Below are positions 8,277 to 18,918 of a stretch of 64,000 nt of DNA, piece by piece. The stretch lies in contig NZ_JALDST010000001.1 in NCBI RefSeq assembly GCF_022747945.1, positions 4,340,001 to 4,404,000 on the forward strand. Reading direction: 5' to 3'. A program made the translations under genes and the position numbers. Numbering within the stretch: the stretch's first letter is position 1; the number at the start of each line of letters is the position of its first letter. The DNA comes from Micromonospora sp. R77. GTDB lineage: Bacteria; Actinomycetota; Actinomycetes; Mycobacteriales; Micromonosporaceae. The notes below the pieces were generated by a model. It made no database searches and was not told the origin of the DNA. It was given only the letters and a program-made list of their open reading frames with translations.

Positions 8277-8416
8277 TAGGCTGGCGGGGACGTCGGCTGA
8301 CCGACGTGGGGCCTCGCGTGCCTGCACGACGCCGCGGGTGCGAGGTTCGTCCGTCTCCGGTCCCTCCGGACCCCGACGACGGACATCAGTGATCAACCCA
8401 TCGAAACAGGGAGAAC
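8277..8416 (+). promoter_or_regulatory. rpsO promoter and 5' leader
   Basis: A -10-like TAGGCT occurs at 8277-8282 after ribF, giving an approximately 130-base leader before rpsO. The leader contains GTCGGCTGACCGAC (8291-8304), a short hairpin. S15 controls its own translation through leader structures in other bacteria, so feedback regulation is plausible but not demonstrated here. No clear -35 was found. Confidence 0.45.
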
Positions 8417-8686
8417 ATGGCGCTCGACCAGGAAGCCAAGGCCAAGATCCGCTCGGAGTACGCGACCGCCGAGGGCGACACCGGTTCGCCGGAGGTCCAG
8501 GTCGCGGTCCTCACCAAGCGGATCGCCGAGCTCACCGAGCACCTGAAGGTGCACAAGCACGACCACCACAGCCGCCGTGGGCTGCTGCTGCTGGTCGGCC
8601 GTCGCCGTCGGCTGCTCAACTACGTCCAGAAGAAGGACATCAACCGCTACCGGTCGCTCATCGAGCGGCTCGGCCTGCGCCGATGA
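8417..8686 (+). CDS. rpsO: 30S ribosomal protein S15
   Basis: S15, 89 residues, binds the three-way junction of the central domain of 16S rRNA early in 30S assembly. The full length and the signatures [34 protein letters not shown] and [12 protein letters not shown] are typical. ATG 8417 is preceded by AGGGAGAAC. The gene is followed by a strong hairpin and then pnp, the usual rpsO-pnp pairing. Confidence 0.98.
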   Translation: MALDQEAKAKIRSEYATAEGDTGSPEVQVAVLTKRIAELTEHLKVHKHDHHSRRGLLLLVGRRRRLLNYVQKKDINRYRSLIERLGLRR

Positions 8687-8692
8687 CGTGAC

Positions 8693-8721
8693 GGGGGAGT
8701 GGCCGCACCGGCCGCTCCCCC
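8693..8721 (+). terminator. Hairpin between rpsO and pnp
   Basis: GGGGGAGTGGCCG (8693-8705) pairs with CGGCCGCTCCCCC (8709-8721), one G-U pair, three-base loop. It starts seven bases after the rpsO stop and probably ends or attenuates that transcript; in other bacteria the equivalent region is also an RNase III or RNase E processing site. Confidence 0.75.
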
Positions 8722-8912
8722 GCTCCGGTACCACCAGAAGAACCGGGCCGCGCGACCACCCGAGCGGGAGCCGGTCAGCGTACCGGTCTCCGGTAGTGGC
8801 CTCCGGGCACGCCGGCTTTCCGCCGGCCACCCGGGCGCTTCGATCGAAGACCGGCCGTCTGAGCAGCTCCGGCATGTCGTGGGCCCCACGACGCGAAGGA
8901 GCACCGCCGCAC
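8722..8912 (+). promoter_or_regulatory. pnp 5' leader, candidate Actino-pnp RNA
   Basis: About 190 bases precede pnp without an ORF. Several GC-rich arms can pair, for example CCGGTCAGCGTACCGG (8772-8787 area) and GCCGGCTTTCCGCCGGC (8812-8828 area). A conserved structure named Actino-pnp RNA is known upstream of actinobacterial exoribonuclease genes; position fits, but I cannot verify the covariance model. AAGGAG at 8897-8902 is the pnp Shine-Dalgarno. Confidence 0.4.
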
Positions 8913-11294
8913 ATGACCGAGACCAACCTCGGCACCGAATCCCGTACCGCCGTGATCGACAACGGGTCCTTCGGCACCCGTGAGATCACCTTCTCCACCG
9001 GTCGGCTGGCCCGCCAGGCCGCCGGTTCCGTCGTCGCCCAGCTGGGCGAGACGGTCGTCCTCTCCGCCACCACCGCCGGCAAGCAGCCGAAGGAGCAGTT
9101 CGACTTCTTCCCGCTGACCGTCGACGTCGAGGAGCGGATGTACGCCGCGGGCCGGATCCCCGGCTCGTTCTTCCGCCGCGAGGGCCGGCCCAGCGAGGAC
9201 GCCATCCTCACCTGCCGGCTGATCGACCGGCCGCTGCGCCCGTCCTTCGTCAAGGGCCTGCGCAACGAGGTCCAGGTCGTCGAGACCGTCCTCGCGCTCG
9301 ACCCGCAGCACCCGTACGACGTGGTGGCGATCAACGCCGCCTCGATGTCGACCAAGCTCTCCGGCCTGCCGTTCTCCGGCCCGATCGGGGCCACCCGGGT
9401 CGCGCACGTCGACGGCCAGTGGGTCGCCTTCCCGACCCTGGAGGAGCTGGCCCGGGCCACCTTCGACATGGTCGTGGCCGGCCGTACCCTCCCGGACGGC
9501 GACGTCGCGATCATGATGGTCGAGGCCGAGGCCACGCCGAACGCCGTCGCCCTGATCGCCGGTGGCGCGACCGCGCCGACCGAGGAGATCGTGGCCAGCG
9601 GCCTGGAGGCCGCCAAGCCGGCGATCCGCGAGCTGTGCCGCGCGCAGAGCGAGCTGGCGGAGGTGGCCGCCAAGCCGGTCACCGAGTTCCCGGTCTTCCT
9701 GGACTACCAGGACGACGTCTACCAGGCGGTGTCCGACCTGGCCCGCGGCGAGGTCGCCGAGGCGCTCCAGATCGCCGGCAAGGCGGACCGCGAGGAGGCC
9801 CTGGACCGGGTCAAGGCGAAGGTCGCCGAGGAGCTCGGCGGTCGCTTCGAGGGCCGGGAGAAGGAGCTCTCCGCTGCCTTCCGGTCGCTGACCAAGTCCG
9901 AGGTGCGCAACCGGGTGCTGCGCGAGCAGGTCCGCATCGACGGCCGCGGCCCGCGCGACATCCGCCCGCTGACCGCCGAGGTCGGCGTGCTGCCGCGGGT
10001 GCACGGCTCGGCGCTGTTCGAGCGGGGCGAGACCCAGATCCTGGGCGTCACCACGCTGAACATGCTCCGCATGGAGCAGATGGTGGACACCCTGTCCCCG
10101 GAGAACCGCAAGCGCTACATGCACAACTACAACTTCCCGCCGTACTCGACCGGTGAGACCGGCCGGGTCGGTTCGCCGAAGCGGCGCGAGATCGGCCACG
10201 GCGCGCTCGCCGAGCGGGCGCTGATCCCGGTGCTGCCGTCGCGCGAGGAGTTCCCGTACGCCATCCGGCAGGTCTCCGAGGCGCTCGGCTCCAACGGCTC
10301 CACCTCGATGGGCTCGGTCTGCGCCTCGACGCTGGGCCTGCTCTCGGCCGGTGTGCCGCTGAAGGCGCCGGTCGCCGGCATCGCGATGGGCCTCATCTCC
10401 GACGAGGTCGACGGCAAGACCCAGTACGTGACGCTGACCGACATCCTCGGTGCCGAGGACGCGTTCGGTGACATGGACTTCAAGGTCGCCGGCACGCCGG
10501 AGTTCGTCACCGCGCTGCAGCTCGACACCAAGCTCAACGGCATCCCGTCGGACGTGCTGGCCGCCGCGCTGCAGCAGGCGAACGAGGCCCGCCAGACCAT
10601 CCTGGGCGTGATGCAGGCCGCGATCGAGGGGCCGGCCGAGATGTCGGACCACGCGCCTCGGGTCACCACCGTGAAGATCCCGGTCGACAAGATCGGCATG
10701 GTGATCGGCCCGAAGGGCCAGACCATCAACGCGATCCAGGACGAGACCGGCGCCGAGATCTCCATCGAGGACGACGGCACGATCTACGTCGGCGCGACCA
10801 ACGGCCCGTCGGCCCAGGCCGCGGTCGAGCGGATCAACGCGATCGCCAACCCGACGCTGCCGAAGGTCGGCGACCGGTTCCTCGGCACCGTGGTGAAGAC
10901 CGCCGCGTTCGGCGCCTTCGTCTCGCTGCTGCCGGGCCGCGACGGCCTGCTGCACATCTCGAAGGTCGGCGACGGCAAGCGGGTCGAGAAGGTCGAGGAC
11001 TTCCTCAACGTCGGCGACCGGGTCGAGGTGGAGATCGCGGACATCGACGCCCGCGGCAAGATCTACCTGGACAAGGTCCGCCCGGAGGGCGCCGAGGCGC
11101 CGGCCGCCGGTGAGGCCGCCGAGGGCGGCGAGCGTCCGGCCGGCCGGGGCGGCGACCGGGGCCCGCGGGACCGGGGTGACCGGGACCGTGAGCGCGGCAG
11201 CCGGGGCCCGGAGCGTGGCGAGCGCGGTCAGGGCGGCGGCGAGGGTGGTGGCGAGGGCGGCGAGCGCCCGCGTCGGCGGACCCGCCACAGCTGA
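8913..11294 (+). CDS. pnp: Polyribonucleotide nucleotidyltransferase (PNPase)
   Basis: PNPase, 793 residues, phosphorolytically degrades RNA 3' to 5' and in actinobacteria can also add 3' tails and process ppGpp-related substrates. Two RNase PH domains (about residues 20-150 and 345-560; [12 protein letters not shown] and [20 protein letters not shown] belong to the second), a KH domain near 583-645 ([18 protein letters not shown]) and an S1 domain near 650-720 ([19 protein letters not shown]) are in the normal order. Beyond 720 comes a low-complexity tail rich in Arg, Gly, Asp and Glu, commonly seen in actinobacterial RNA enzymes. ATG 8913 has AAGGAG upstream; the open frame further 5' is non-coding leader. 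Confidence 0.98.
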   Translation: MTETNLGTESRTAVIDNGSFGTREITFSTGRLARQAAGSVVAQLGETVVLSATTAGKQPKEQFDFFPLTVDVEERMYAAGRIPGSFFRREGRPSEDAILTCRLIDRPLRPSFVKGLRNEVQVVETVLALDPQHPYDVVAINAASMSTKLSGLPFSGPIGATRVAHVDGQWVAFPTLEELARATFDMVVAGRTLPDGDVAIMMVEAEATPNAVALIAGGATAPTEEIVASGLEAAKPAIRELCRAQSELAEVAAKPVTEFPVFLDYQDDVYQAVSDLARGEVAEALQIAGKADREEALDRVKAKVAEELGGRFEGREKELSAAFRSLTKSEVRNRVLREQVRIDGRGPRDIRPLTAEVGVLPRVHGSALFERGETQILGVTTLNMLRMEQMVDTLSPENRKRYMHNYNFPPYSTGETGRVGSPKRREIGHGALAERALIPVLPSREEFPYAIRQVSEALGSNGSTSMGSVCASTLGLLSAGVPLKAPVAGIAMGLISDEVDGKTQYVTLTDILGAEDAFGDMDFKVAGTPEFVTALQLDTKLNGIPSDVLAAALQQANEARQTILGVMQAAIEGPAEMSDHAPRVTTVKIPVDKIGMVIGPKGQTINAIQDETGAEISIEDDGTIYVGATNGPSAQAAVERINAIANPTLPKVGDRFLGTVVKTAAFGAFVSLLPGRDGLLHISKVGDGKRVEKVEDFLNVGDRVEVEIADIDARGKIYLDKVRPEGAEAPAAGEAAEGGERPAGRGGDRGPRDRGDRDRERGSRGPERGERGQGGGEGGGEGGERPRRRTRHS

Positions 11295-11302
11295 GCAGTG
11301 AC

Positions 11303-11335
11303 GGCCGGGCGGGGGACGACGTTCCCCGCCCGGCC
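11303..11335 (+). terminator. Hairpin after pnp
   Basis: GGCCGGGCGGGG (11303-11314) pairs exactly with CCCCGCCCGGCC (11324-11335) around a nine-base loop, eight bases after the pnp stop. Confidence 0.75.
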
Positions 11336-11420
11336 CTTCCGACGGCTCCGGCTCGCGCCCGCGTGACCTGGAGCCGTCGCCGTGACACCCCACCCCTCGT
11401 CGAAGTGAGAGCAGGTTTCC

Positions 11421-13675
<2,255 letters not shown>

Positions 13676-13684
13676 CCCGCGGCA

Positions 13685-13712
13685 CCGCCCGGCCGACCCG
13701 CGGACCGGGCGG
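13685..13712 (+). terminator. Hairpin after dapB
   Basis: CCGCCCGG (13685-13692) pairs with CCGGGCGG (13705-13712), 12-base loop, ten bases past the dapB stop. Confidence 0.5.
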
Positions 13713-13755
13713 AACCCGGTCGTCGCCGGGTGGGTCGCCGCCTAGGCTCGCTCCC

Positions 13756-14238
13756 ATGATCGATTCAGGGCTGCGCGACCGGGCGGGCCGTCACGTGACA
13801 CTGCGCCCGGTGGACGACGACAACTGGCGGGCGGTGGCCGACGTGGCTCCCCGCGACGACCAGCGGGTCTGGGTAGCCGCCCTGGCGGCCCGTTACCTGC
13901 TGCTCTCGATGCGTTCCGACGTCTGGACGTCGCTCGCCGTGTACGCGGACGACGTGGTGGTCGGGCACGTCATGTGGGGCGTGGACGACGACGGTTCGCG
14001 CTGGCTGGGCGGCATGGTGGTCGACGCCGCCGAGCAGGGCCGGGGGGTCGGCCGCGCCGCCGTCCGTACCCTCACGGGCTGGCTGGCCACCCAGCACGGC
14101 GACCACCCGATCCGTCTCTCCTACCACCCGGACAACGTCTCCGCCGCCGCCCTCTACCGCTCTCTCGGCTTCACCCCCACCGGTGCCCTCGAGGACGACG
14201 AGCTGATAGCCGAACTCACCCGCCCCACCTCGCCGTGA
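13756..14238 (+). CDS. GNAT-family N-acetyltransferase
   Basis: A 160-residue acetyltransferase. The acetyl-CoA-binding motif A reads VVDAAEQGRGVGRAAVRTL (Q/RxxGxG/A), and motif B is NVSAAALYRSLGFTPTG, both typical. The substrate is unknown; the family acetylates amines on antibiotics, proteins or metabolites. TAGGCT (13743-13748) lies seven bases before ATG 13756, so the mRNA is probably leaderless. The stop codon is the first base pairs of a long hairpin (14237-14291), so its 3' end is shared with the debranching-enzyme transcript converging from the other side. Confidence 0.88.
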   Translation: MIDSGLRDRAGRHVTLRPVDDDNWRAVADVAPRDDQRVWVAALAARYLLLSMRSDVWTSLAVYADDVVVGHVMWGVDDDGSRWLGGMVVDAAEQGRGVGRAAVRTLTGWLATQHGDHPIRLSYHPDNVSAAALYRSLGFTPTGALEDDELIAELTRPTSP

Positions 14239-14291
14239 TCATGGAGTTGGCGGCGGTGTGGATCTCCGTTACTGCCGCCAACTCCATGATC
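14237..14291. repeat. Long intergenic hairpin, GATCATGG family, copy 1
   Basis: Arms of 21 bases (14237-14257 and 14271-14291; GATCATGGAGTTGGCGGC at the outer end) pair with one mismatch around a 13-base loop GTGGATCTCCGTT. The same arms and the same asymmetric loop, in the opposite orientation, occur at 43474-43527. It lies between convergent genes and next to a G-rich tract (14301-14416, C-rich in the direction of the debranching-enzyme gene). Likely a bidirectional terminator or 3'-end stabiliser belonging to a dispersed repeat family. Confidence 0.8.
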
Positions 14292-14309
14292 GACGCTGCC
14301 GGGAGTGGG

Positions 14310-16433
14310 TCAGCGGGGTGCGGGCGCGGGGTGGGGGGTGCGGGGGAGGGGGAGGTGAGGGTGAGGGTGGGGGTGGGGGTTTGGGGGCGGGGTGACGGTT
14401 AGGGGGGTGGGGAGGCCGGTGATGGTGGGGTGGCCGGTGGCGTCGACGGTGACGCCGACCGGGGTGCCGGCGATCCGCAGGCCGTCCACGGCCAGGGCGC
14501 CGAGGCGCGGGCCGGCCAGCGGGCGCAGCTCGACGCGGCCGGCCGGGACGTCGGGATAGAGGCCGACGCCGGCCTGGAGCAGCAGCACCGCCGCCGCGGC
14601 CGACCATGCCTGCGGATGGCAGGCCGCCGGGTACGGCACCGGCCGGCCGAGCAGGGCGCGGTCGTCGCCGCCGTACAGCTCCGGCAGCCGGTAGGCGAAC
14701 GCCTCGGCGGCACCCAGCAGGCCGTCGGCGAGCTGCAGTGCGGCGTCGGTGAACCCGGCGCGGGCCAGCCCGCCGAGCACGATCGCGGTGTCGTGCGTCC
14801 ACACCGACCCGCAGTGGTAGGACAGCGGGCTGAACCCGGCGTCGTCGGTGGACATGGTGCGCAGCCCGAAGCCGCCGGCCAGCGTCTCGGTGCCGAGCAG
14901 GGCCGCCACCTGGGCGGACTCGTCGTCCGAGAGCAGGCCGGTGCCGAGCAGGTGGCCGATGTTGCTGGTCAGCGAGTCCACCGGGCGCTTGTCCCGGTCG
15001 AGGGCGAGCGCGGGCTGGGGGCCGTACCGGCCGTCGACCCAGAACGCGGCGCGGAACCGGTGGGCCAGCCGGTCGGCGTACCCGCGCCAGCGGTCGGCGC
15101 CCGGCCGGTCGAACGCGTCGAGCAGGTCGGCGCCGTGCCTCGCCGCCTGGTACGCGTACCCCTGCACCTCGGCCAGCACGATGGGCGGCTGGGCCAGCCG
15201 GCCGTCGCGGAAGCGGACCGCGTCGCCGGAGTCCTTCCAGCCCTGGTTGGCCAGGCCGTGGCCGGTGGTGTCGACGTACTCGACGAGGCCGTCGCCGTCG
15301 GCGTCGGCGTGCTCGCCGAGCCAGCCCAGCGCGGCCTCGAGGTGCGGCAGCAGCGGTTCGACCTGGTCGGCGGGCAGCCCCCAGCGCCACGCGTCGTGCA
15401 GCAGGCCGATCCAGAGCATGGTGGCGTCGACGGTGCCGAAGTAGGCGGGTGGCAGGCTCAGCCCGCCGCCGGGGGCGAACTCGTGCCGGCGCAGCTCGTG
15501 CAGGATCTTGCCGGGTGCCTCGCCGGTCGCCGGGTCGACCCGGGTGCCCTGCCGGCGGGCGAGCACCCGCAGCGTGCCGGCGGCCAGCTCGGTGCCGAGC
15601 GGCAGCATCATCCGGGCGGCCCAGAGGCTGTCCCGGCCGAACAGGGTGAGGAACCAGGGCACGCCGGCGCCGAGGAAGACGTCCGCCGGGTGGGCGGGGT
15701 CGGCGAGCCGCAGCCCGCGCAGGTCGGCCAGGGACCGGTCGAGCAGCCGGACGATGCGGCGGTCGTCGGCCCGGACCTCGGGCTGCGACCAGGTCGGTGC
15801 GGCGGGCGGGGCGACCACCACGGCCTGCGGGTCGGTCACCGTGAGGGTCCAGCGCAGTGTCACCTCGCTGCGGGGTGCGAGGTCGACCGGCCAGCTGACC
15901 CGGGGCGTGGTGGCGTCGACGGCGGCGGTCGGCGCGGTCACCGTCACGGTGATGCCGTCCCCGGTCCAGCTCAGCCGGCCGGGCCCGGCGGTGCGGGCCG
16001 CCAGCGGCGTGCCCATCGCACCGGACTTGACCAGCTCGATCGGGGCGAGGTCGCAGCCGAGCTCGACGCTGACGGTGGCCCGGACCGGCGCCGCCGCGGT
16101 GGAGACGACCCGCAGTTCCTCGGTGAGGCCGTGCGCGGTGGCGTGCCGGGTCCGTTCGATCCGGACGGTCGGGTCGGGGCCGGGGTCACCGAGCCAGCGG
16201 GCGAGCGCGACGAACCGGGTGCCGTGGGGGCCGACCGCGCCCCGGGTGAGCGCCTCCGGTTCCCGCTCGTCGACGCGCAGCTCGGCCCGGGACAGCACCC
16301 GGGCGTCGGCGTGGAAGACGCCCTGGACGCCGGCCGGGCGGATCTGCCCGGCCGCGTCACCCAGCGCGCTGGTGGGGGCGTGGACCACGCCGACCAGGTC
16401 GTGCAGCAGGGGTTGCAGGTGGCGTTCGGACAC
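14310..16433 (-). CDS. Glycogen debranching enzyme / amylo-alpha-1,6-glucosidase family protein
   Basis: A 707-residue protein of the bacterial amylo-alpha-1,6-glucosidase group: an N-terminal glycogen-debranching beta domain (GVFHADARVLSRAELRVD and following) and a C-terminal (alpha/alpha)6 barrel with FLTLFGRDSLWAARMMLP, DATMLWIGLLHDAW, GLANQGWKDSGDAVRF and SLTSNIGHLLGTGLL. It should hydrolyse alpha-1,6 branches or similar linkages in imported or stored alpha-glucans. GTG 16433, with GGAG upstream, is the best start. The last ~25 residues (PHPHPHPH-type, Pro/His-rich) are read from a C-rich tract and are probably not a domain. Divergent from the LacI gene across a paired operator, so likely controlled by it. 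Confidence 0.88.
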   Translation of the reverse strand: MSERHLQPLLHDLVGVVHAPTSALGDAAGQIRPAGVQGVFHADARVLSRAELRVDEREPEALTRGAVGPHGTRFVALARWLGDPGPDPTVRIERTRHATAHGLTEELRVVSTAAAPVRATVSVELGCDLAPIELVKSGAMGTPLAARTAGPGRLSWTGDGITVTVTAPTAAVDATTPRVSWPVDLAPRSEVTLRWTLTVTDPQAVVVAPPAAPTWSQPEVRADDRRIVRLLDRSLADLRGLRLADPAHPADVFLGAGVPWFLTLFGRDSLWAARMMLPLGTELAAGTLRVLARRQGTRVDPATGEAPGKILHELRRHEFAPGGGLSLPPAYFGTVDATMLWIGLLHDAWRWGLPADQVEPLLPHLEAALGWLGEHADADGDGLVEYVDTTGHGLANQGWKDSGDAVRFRDGRLAQPPIVLAEVQGYAYQAARHGADLLDAFDRPGADRWRGYADRLAHRFRAAFWVDGRYGPQPALALDRDKRPVDSLTSNIGHLLGTGLLSDDESAQVAALLGTETLAGGFGLRTMSTDDAGFSPLSYHCGSVWTHDTAIVLGGLARAGFTDAALQLADGLLGAAEAFAYRLPELYGGDDRALLGRPVPYPAACHPQAWSAAAAVLLLQAGVGLYPDVPAGRVELRPLAGPRLGALAVDGLRIAGTPVGVTVDATGHPTITGLPTPLTVTPPPNPHPHPHPHLPLPRTPHPAPAPR

Positions 16434-16519
16434 GGGGGACTCCAGGGGGTGTTCGACGTCGGCCGGCTCTCTTGACAGATCGATCCGGCGGGTGCAAAGT
16501 GCGAAACATTCCAGAAACT

Positions 16520-16561
16520 TTGAACGATCCAATCCTGCCTCATCCGAGTTGGATCGTTCAA
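16520..16561. promoter_or_regulatory. Paired LacI-type operator in the divergent promoter region
   Basis: TTGAACGATCCAA (16520-16532) and its exact complement TTGGATCGTTCAA (16549-16561) are separated by 16 bases. Each arm has the central CG and outer TTG/CAA of LacI-family sites, so this is either two operators on opposite strands or one large inverted repeat. Position between the debranching enzyme and the regulator gene predicts control of both. Confidence 0.7.
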
Positions 16562-16580
16562 GGCGTTGAGAGGGTACAAG

Positions 16581-17570
16581 TTGTCAGAAAAGGTGACCAT
16601 CGCGACGGTGGCCCGGCACGCCCAGGTGAGCCGGCAGACGGTCTCCAACGTGCTCAACGCGCCGCACATCGTCCGCGAGGACACCCGGCGCCGGGTGCAG
16701 GAGGCGATCAACGCCCTCGGCTACCGCGCCAACCAGGCCGCCCGGCAGATGCGGACCGGCCGCAGCCGGCTGATCGCCGTCCGGATCGAGCCCACCCGGG
16801 ACGGGATCAACGGCTCGGTGCTGGACCGCTTCCTGCACGGGCTCACCGAGACCGCCGACGCCGCGGGCTACCGGGTCATGCTCTACACCGCCGCCGACGA
16901 CGAGCGGGAGATCGCCACCTACGACGACCTGCTCGGCGCGTACGACCTGGACGCCTTCGTGCTCACCGGCACCAAGCACGGCGACCCCCGGACGGCATGG
17001 CTGACCGGGCGGGACGTGCCCTTCGTGACCTTCGGTCGGCCCTGGGACGCCCCGGACTCCCACCCCTGGGTCGACGTGGACAACGCCGACGGGACGGCCC
17101 AGGCCACCCGTCGACTGCTCGACACCGGCCACCGCCGGATCGCCTTCATCGGCTGGCCGGCCGGCTCCGGCGTCGGCGACGACCGGCACGCCGGCTGGCA
17201 CACCACGATGGCGGCGGCCGGCCTCGACGGGGCCGACCTGCGTCGTTCCACCGAGGACGGCATCGCCGCGGGCGAGCGCGAGATGCGCGACCTGCTCGCC
17301 ACGGCCGAGCCGCCGACCGCGGTGGTCTGCGCCAGCGACTCGCTCGCCCTCGGTGCCCTCCAGGCCGTCCGGGACACCGCGTCCCGGGTGGCGGTCATCG
17401 GCTTCGACGACACCCCGGTCGCCGCGGCCGTCGGGCTGACCAGCGTCAGCCAGCCGCTCGCGGCGGCCGCCGCCCGCTGCGTCGACCTGCTCACCGGCGT
17501 GCTCGACGGCCAACCCACCAACCCCCAGGTGCTGCTCCAGCCCGCGCTGGTGCTGCGGCACACCGCGTGA
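16581..17570 (+). CDS. LacI-family transcriptional regulator
   Basis: A 329-residue repressor-type protein. The N-terminal helix-turn-helix is VTIATVARHAQVSRQTVSNVLN, followed by the hinge helix with NQAARQMRTG, and a periplasmic-binding-protein-like sugar-sensing domain (CASDSLALGALQAV and VIGFDDTPVA are typical). TTG 16581 has AGAGGG six bases upstream and matches the family N-terminus. Downstream genes are a sugar ABC importer and upstream is a debranching enzyme, so the effector is probably an alpha-glucoside or maltodextrin. Autoregulation through the operator at 16520-16561 is likely. Confidence 0.93.
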   Translation: MSEKVTIATVARHAQVSRQTVSNVLNAPHIVREDTRRRVQEAINALGYRANQAARQMRTGRSRLIAVRIEPTRDGINGSVLDRFLHGLTETADAAGYRVMLYTAADDEREIATYDDLLGAYDLDAFVLTGTKHGDPRTAWLTGRDVPFVTFGRPWDAPDSHPWVDVDNADGTAQATRRLLDTGHRRIAFIGWPAGSGVGDDRHAGWHTTMAAAGLDGADLRRSTEDGIAAGEREMRDLLATAEPPTAVVCASDSLALGALQAVRDTASRVAVIGFDDTPVAAAVGLTSVSQPLAAAAARCVDLLTGVLDGQPTNPQVLLQPALVLRHTA

Positions 17571-17599
17571 TCCCCCGTTTCCCCCACCAGGAGAATCAG

Positions 17600-18847
17600 A
17601 TGGCACCTCGATCCCTCACCCGGGTGGCGGTGGCCGGCCTCGCCGCCGTCGCCCTGCTCGGCTCCGCCGCCTGCGGCAACGGCTTCGACGACTCGTCCGG
17701 CGACGCCAAGCAGTCCAGCGGCCCGGCCAACCTCCAGATCCTGATCGGCTCCTCCGGCGACGCGGAGACCAAGGCCGTCCAGGACGCCGCCGCCAAGTGG
17801 GCCGCTTCCTCCGGCAACCAGGCCACCGTCACGCCGGCCCAGGACCTCACCCAGCAGCTCGGTCAGGCGCTCGCCGGCGGCACCCCGCCGGACGTGTTCT
17901 ACGTCGACGCGAGCCGCTTCGCCGACTATGCCAGCGTGGGCGCGCTGGAGCCGTACGGCGACAAGATCAGCAAGCCGGACGACTTCTACGAGAGCCTGCG
18001 CACCGCCTTCACCTACGACGGCAAGCTCTACTGCGCGCCGAAGGACTTCTCCACCCTCGCCCTGCAGATCAACACGGACCTGTGGACGAAGGCCGGGCTG
18101 ACCGACGCGGACGTGCCGACCACCTGGGACCAGCTGACCGCCACCGCCCGGAAGATCAAGGCCAAGGGTCAGGTGCCGCTGGCGCTCGGCGACACCCGGG
18201 ACCGGATCGGCGCGTTCCTGGTACAGAACGGCGGCTGGCTGATCAGCAAGGACGGTAAGCAGCCGACCGGGGACACCCCGGAGAACGAGGCCGCGCTGGC
18301 GTACGTCAAGACGCTGCTCACCGAGGGGCTGGCCCGTTACCCCAAGCAGCTCGACGCCGGCTGGTCCGGTGAGGCGTTCGGCAAGGGGAAGGCCGTCATG
18401 ACCATCGAGGGCAACTGGATCAAGGGTGCCCTGCAGAACGACTTCCCGAACGTGAAGTACAAGGTCGTCGAGCTGCCGGCCGGGCCGAAGGGCAAGGGCA
18501 CGCTCTCCTTCACCCAGTGCTGGGGCGTCGCCGCCAAGTCCAAGTTCAAGGACCAGGCGATCAAGTTCGTCGAGGCGATGACCGCCGGCGACCAGCAGAT
18601 GACCTTCGCCAAGGCGTTCGGCGTGATGCCGTCCCGGCAGTCCGTCCGCGACCAGTACAGCCAGCAGTTCCCGGCGGACAAGCCGTTCATCGACGGCGCC
18701 GAGTACGCCCAGGGCCCGGTGAACGCCCCCAAGATGGACAGCGTCCTCGCCGACCTGGACACCGGCCTGCAGAAGCTGAGCACCGGCAACCCGAAGACCA
18801 TCCTCGGTGACTTCGACAAGAACGCCAAGGCCGCGCTCGGCGGCTGA
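17600..18847 (+). CDS. Sugar ABC transporter solute-binding lipoprotein
   Basis: A 415-residue family-1 extracellular binding protein. Residues 1-24 are a lipoprotein signal peptide with the lipobox GSAAC, lipidated Cys25. The mature part has family hallmarks: GGTPPDVFYVDASRFADYA, the hydrophobic cleft residues in AFTYDGKLYCAPKDFSTLALQINTD (abbreviated here), and GKAVMTIEGNWIKGAL. It delivers an oligosaccharide to the two permeases encoded next. ATG 17600 has AGGAGAA upstream. No ATPase is encoded here; actinobacterial importers of this type usually share the MsiK/UgpC ATPase encoded elsewhere. Confidence 0.93.
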   Translation: MAPRSLTRVAVAGLAAVALLGSAACGNGFDDSSGDAKQSSGPANLQILIGSSGDAETKAVQDAAAKWAASSGNQATVTPAQDLTQQLGQALAGGTPPDVFYVDASRFADYASVGALEPYGDKISKPDDFYESLRTAFTYDGKLYCAPKDFSTLALQINTDLWTKAGLTDADVPTTWDQLTATARKIKAKGQVPLALGDTRDRIGAFLVQNGGWLISKDGKQPTGDTPENEAALAYVKTLLTEGLARYPKQLDAGWSGEAFGKGKAVMTIEGNWIKGALQNDFPNVKYKVVELPAGPKGKGTLSFTQCWGVAAKSKFKDQAIKFVEAMTAGDQQMTFAKAFGVMPSRQSVRDQYSQQFPADKPFIDGAEYAQGPVNAPKMDSVLADLDTGLQKLSTGNPKTILGDFDKNAKAALGG

Positions 18848-18918
18848 CCCGGTCCACGGGGCGTCGCCGGCACCGGCGGCGCCCCGCACCGGCTCCGCGC
18901 GAGTCGAAGGAGAGGGAG

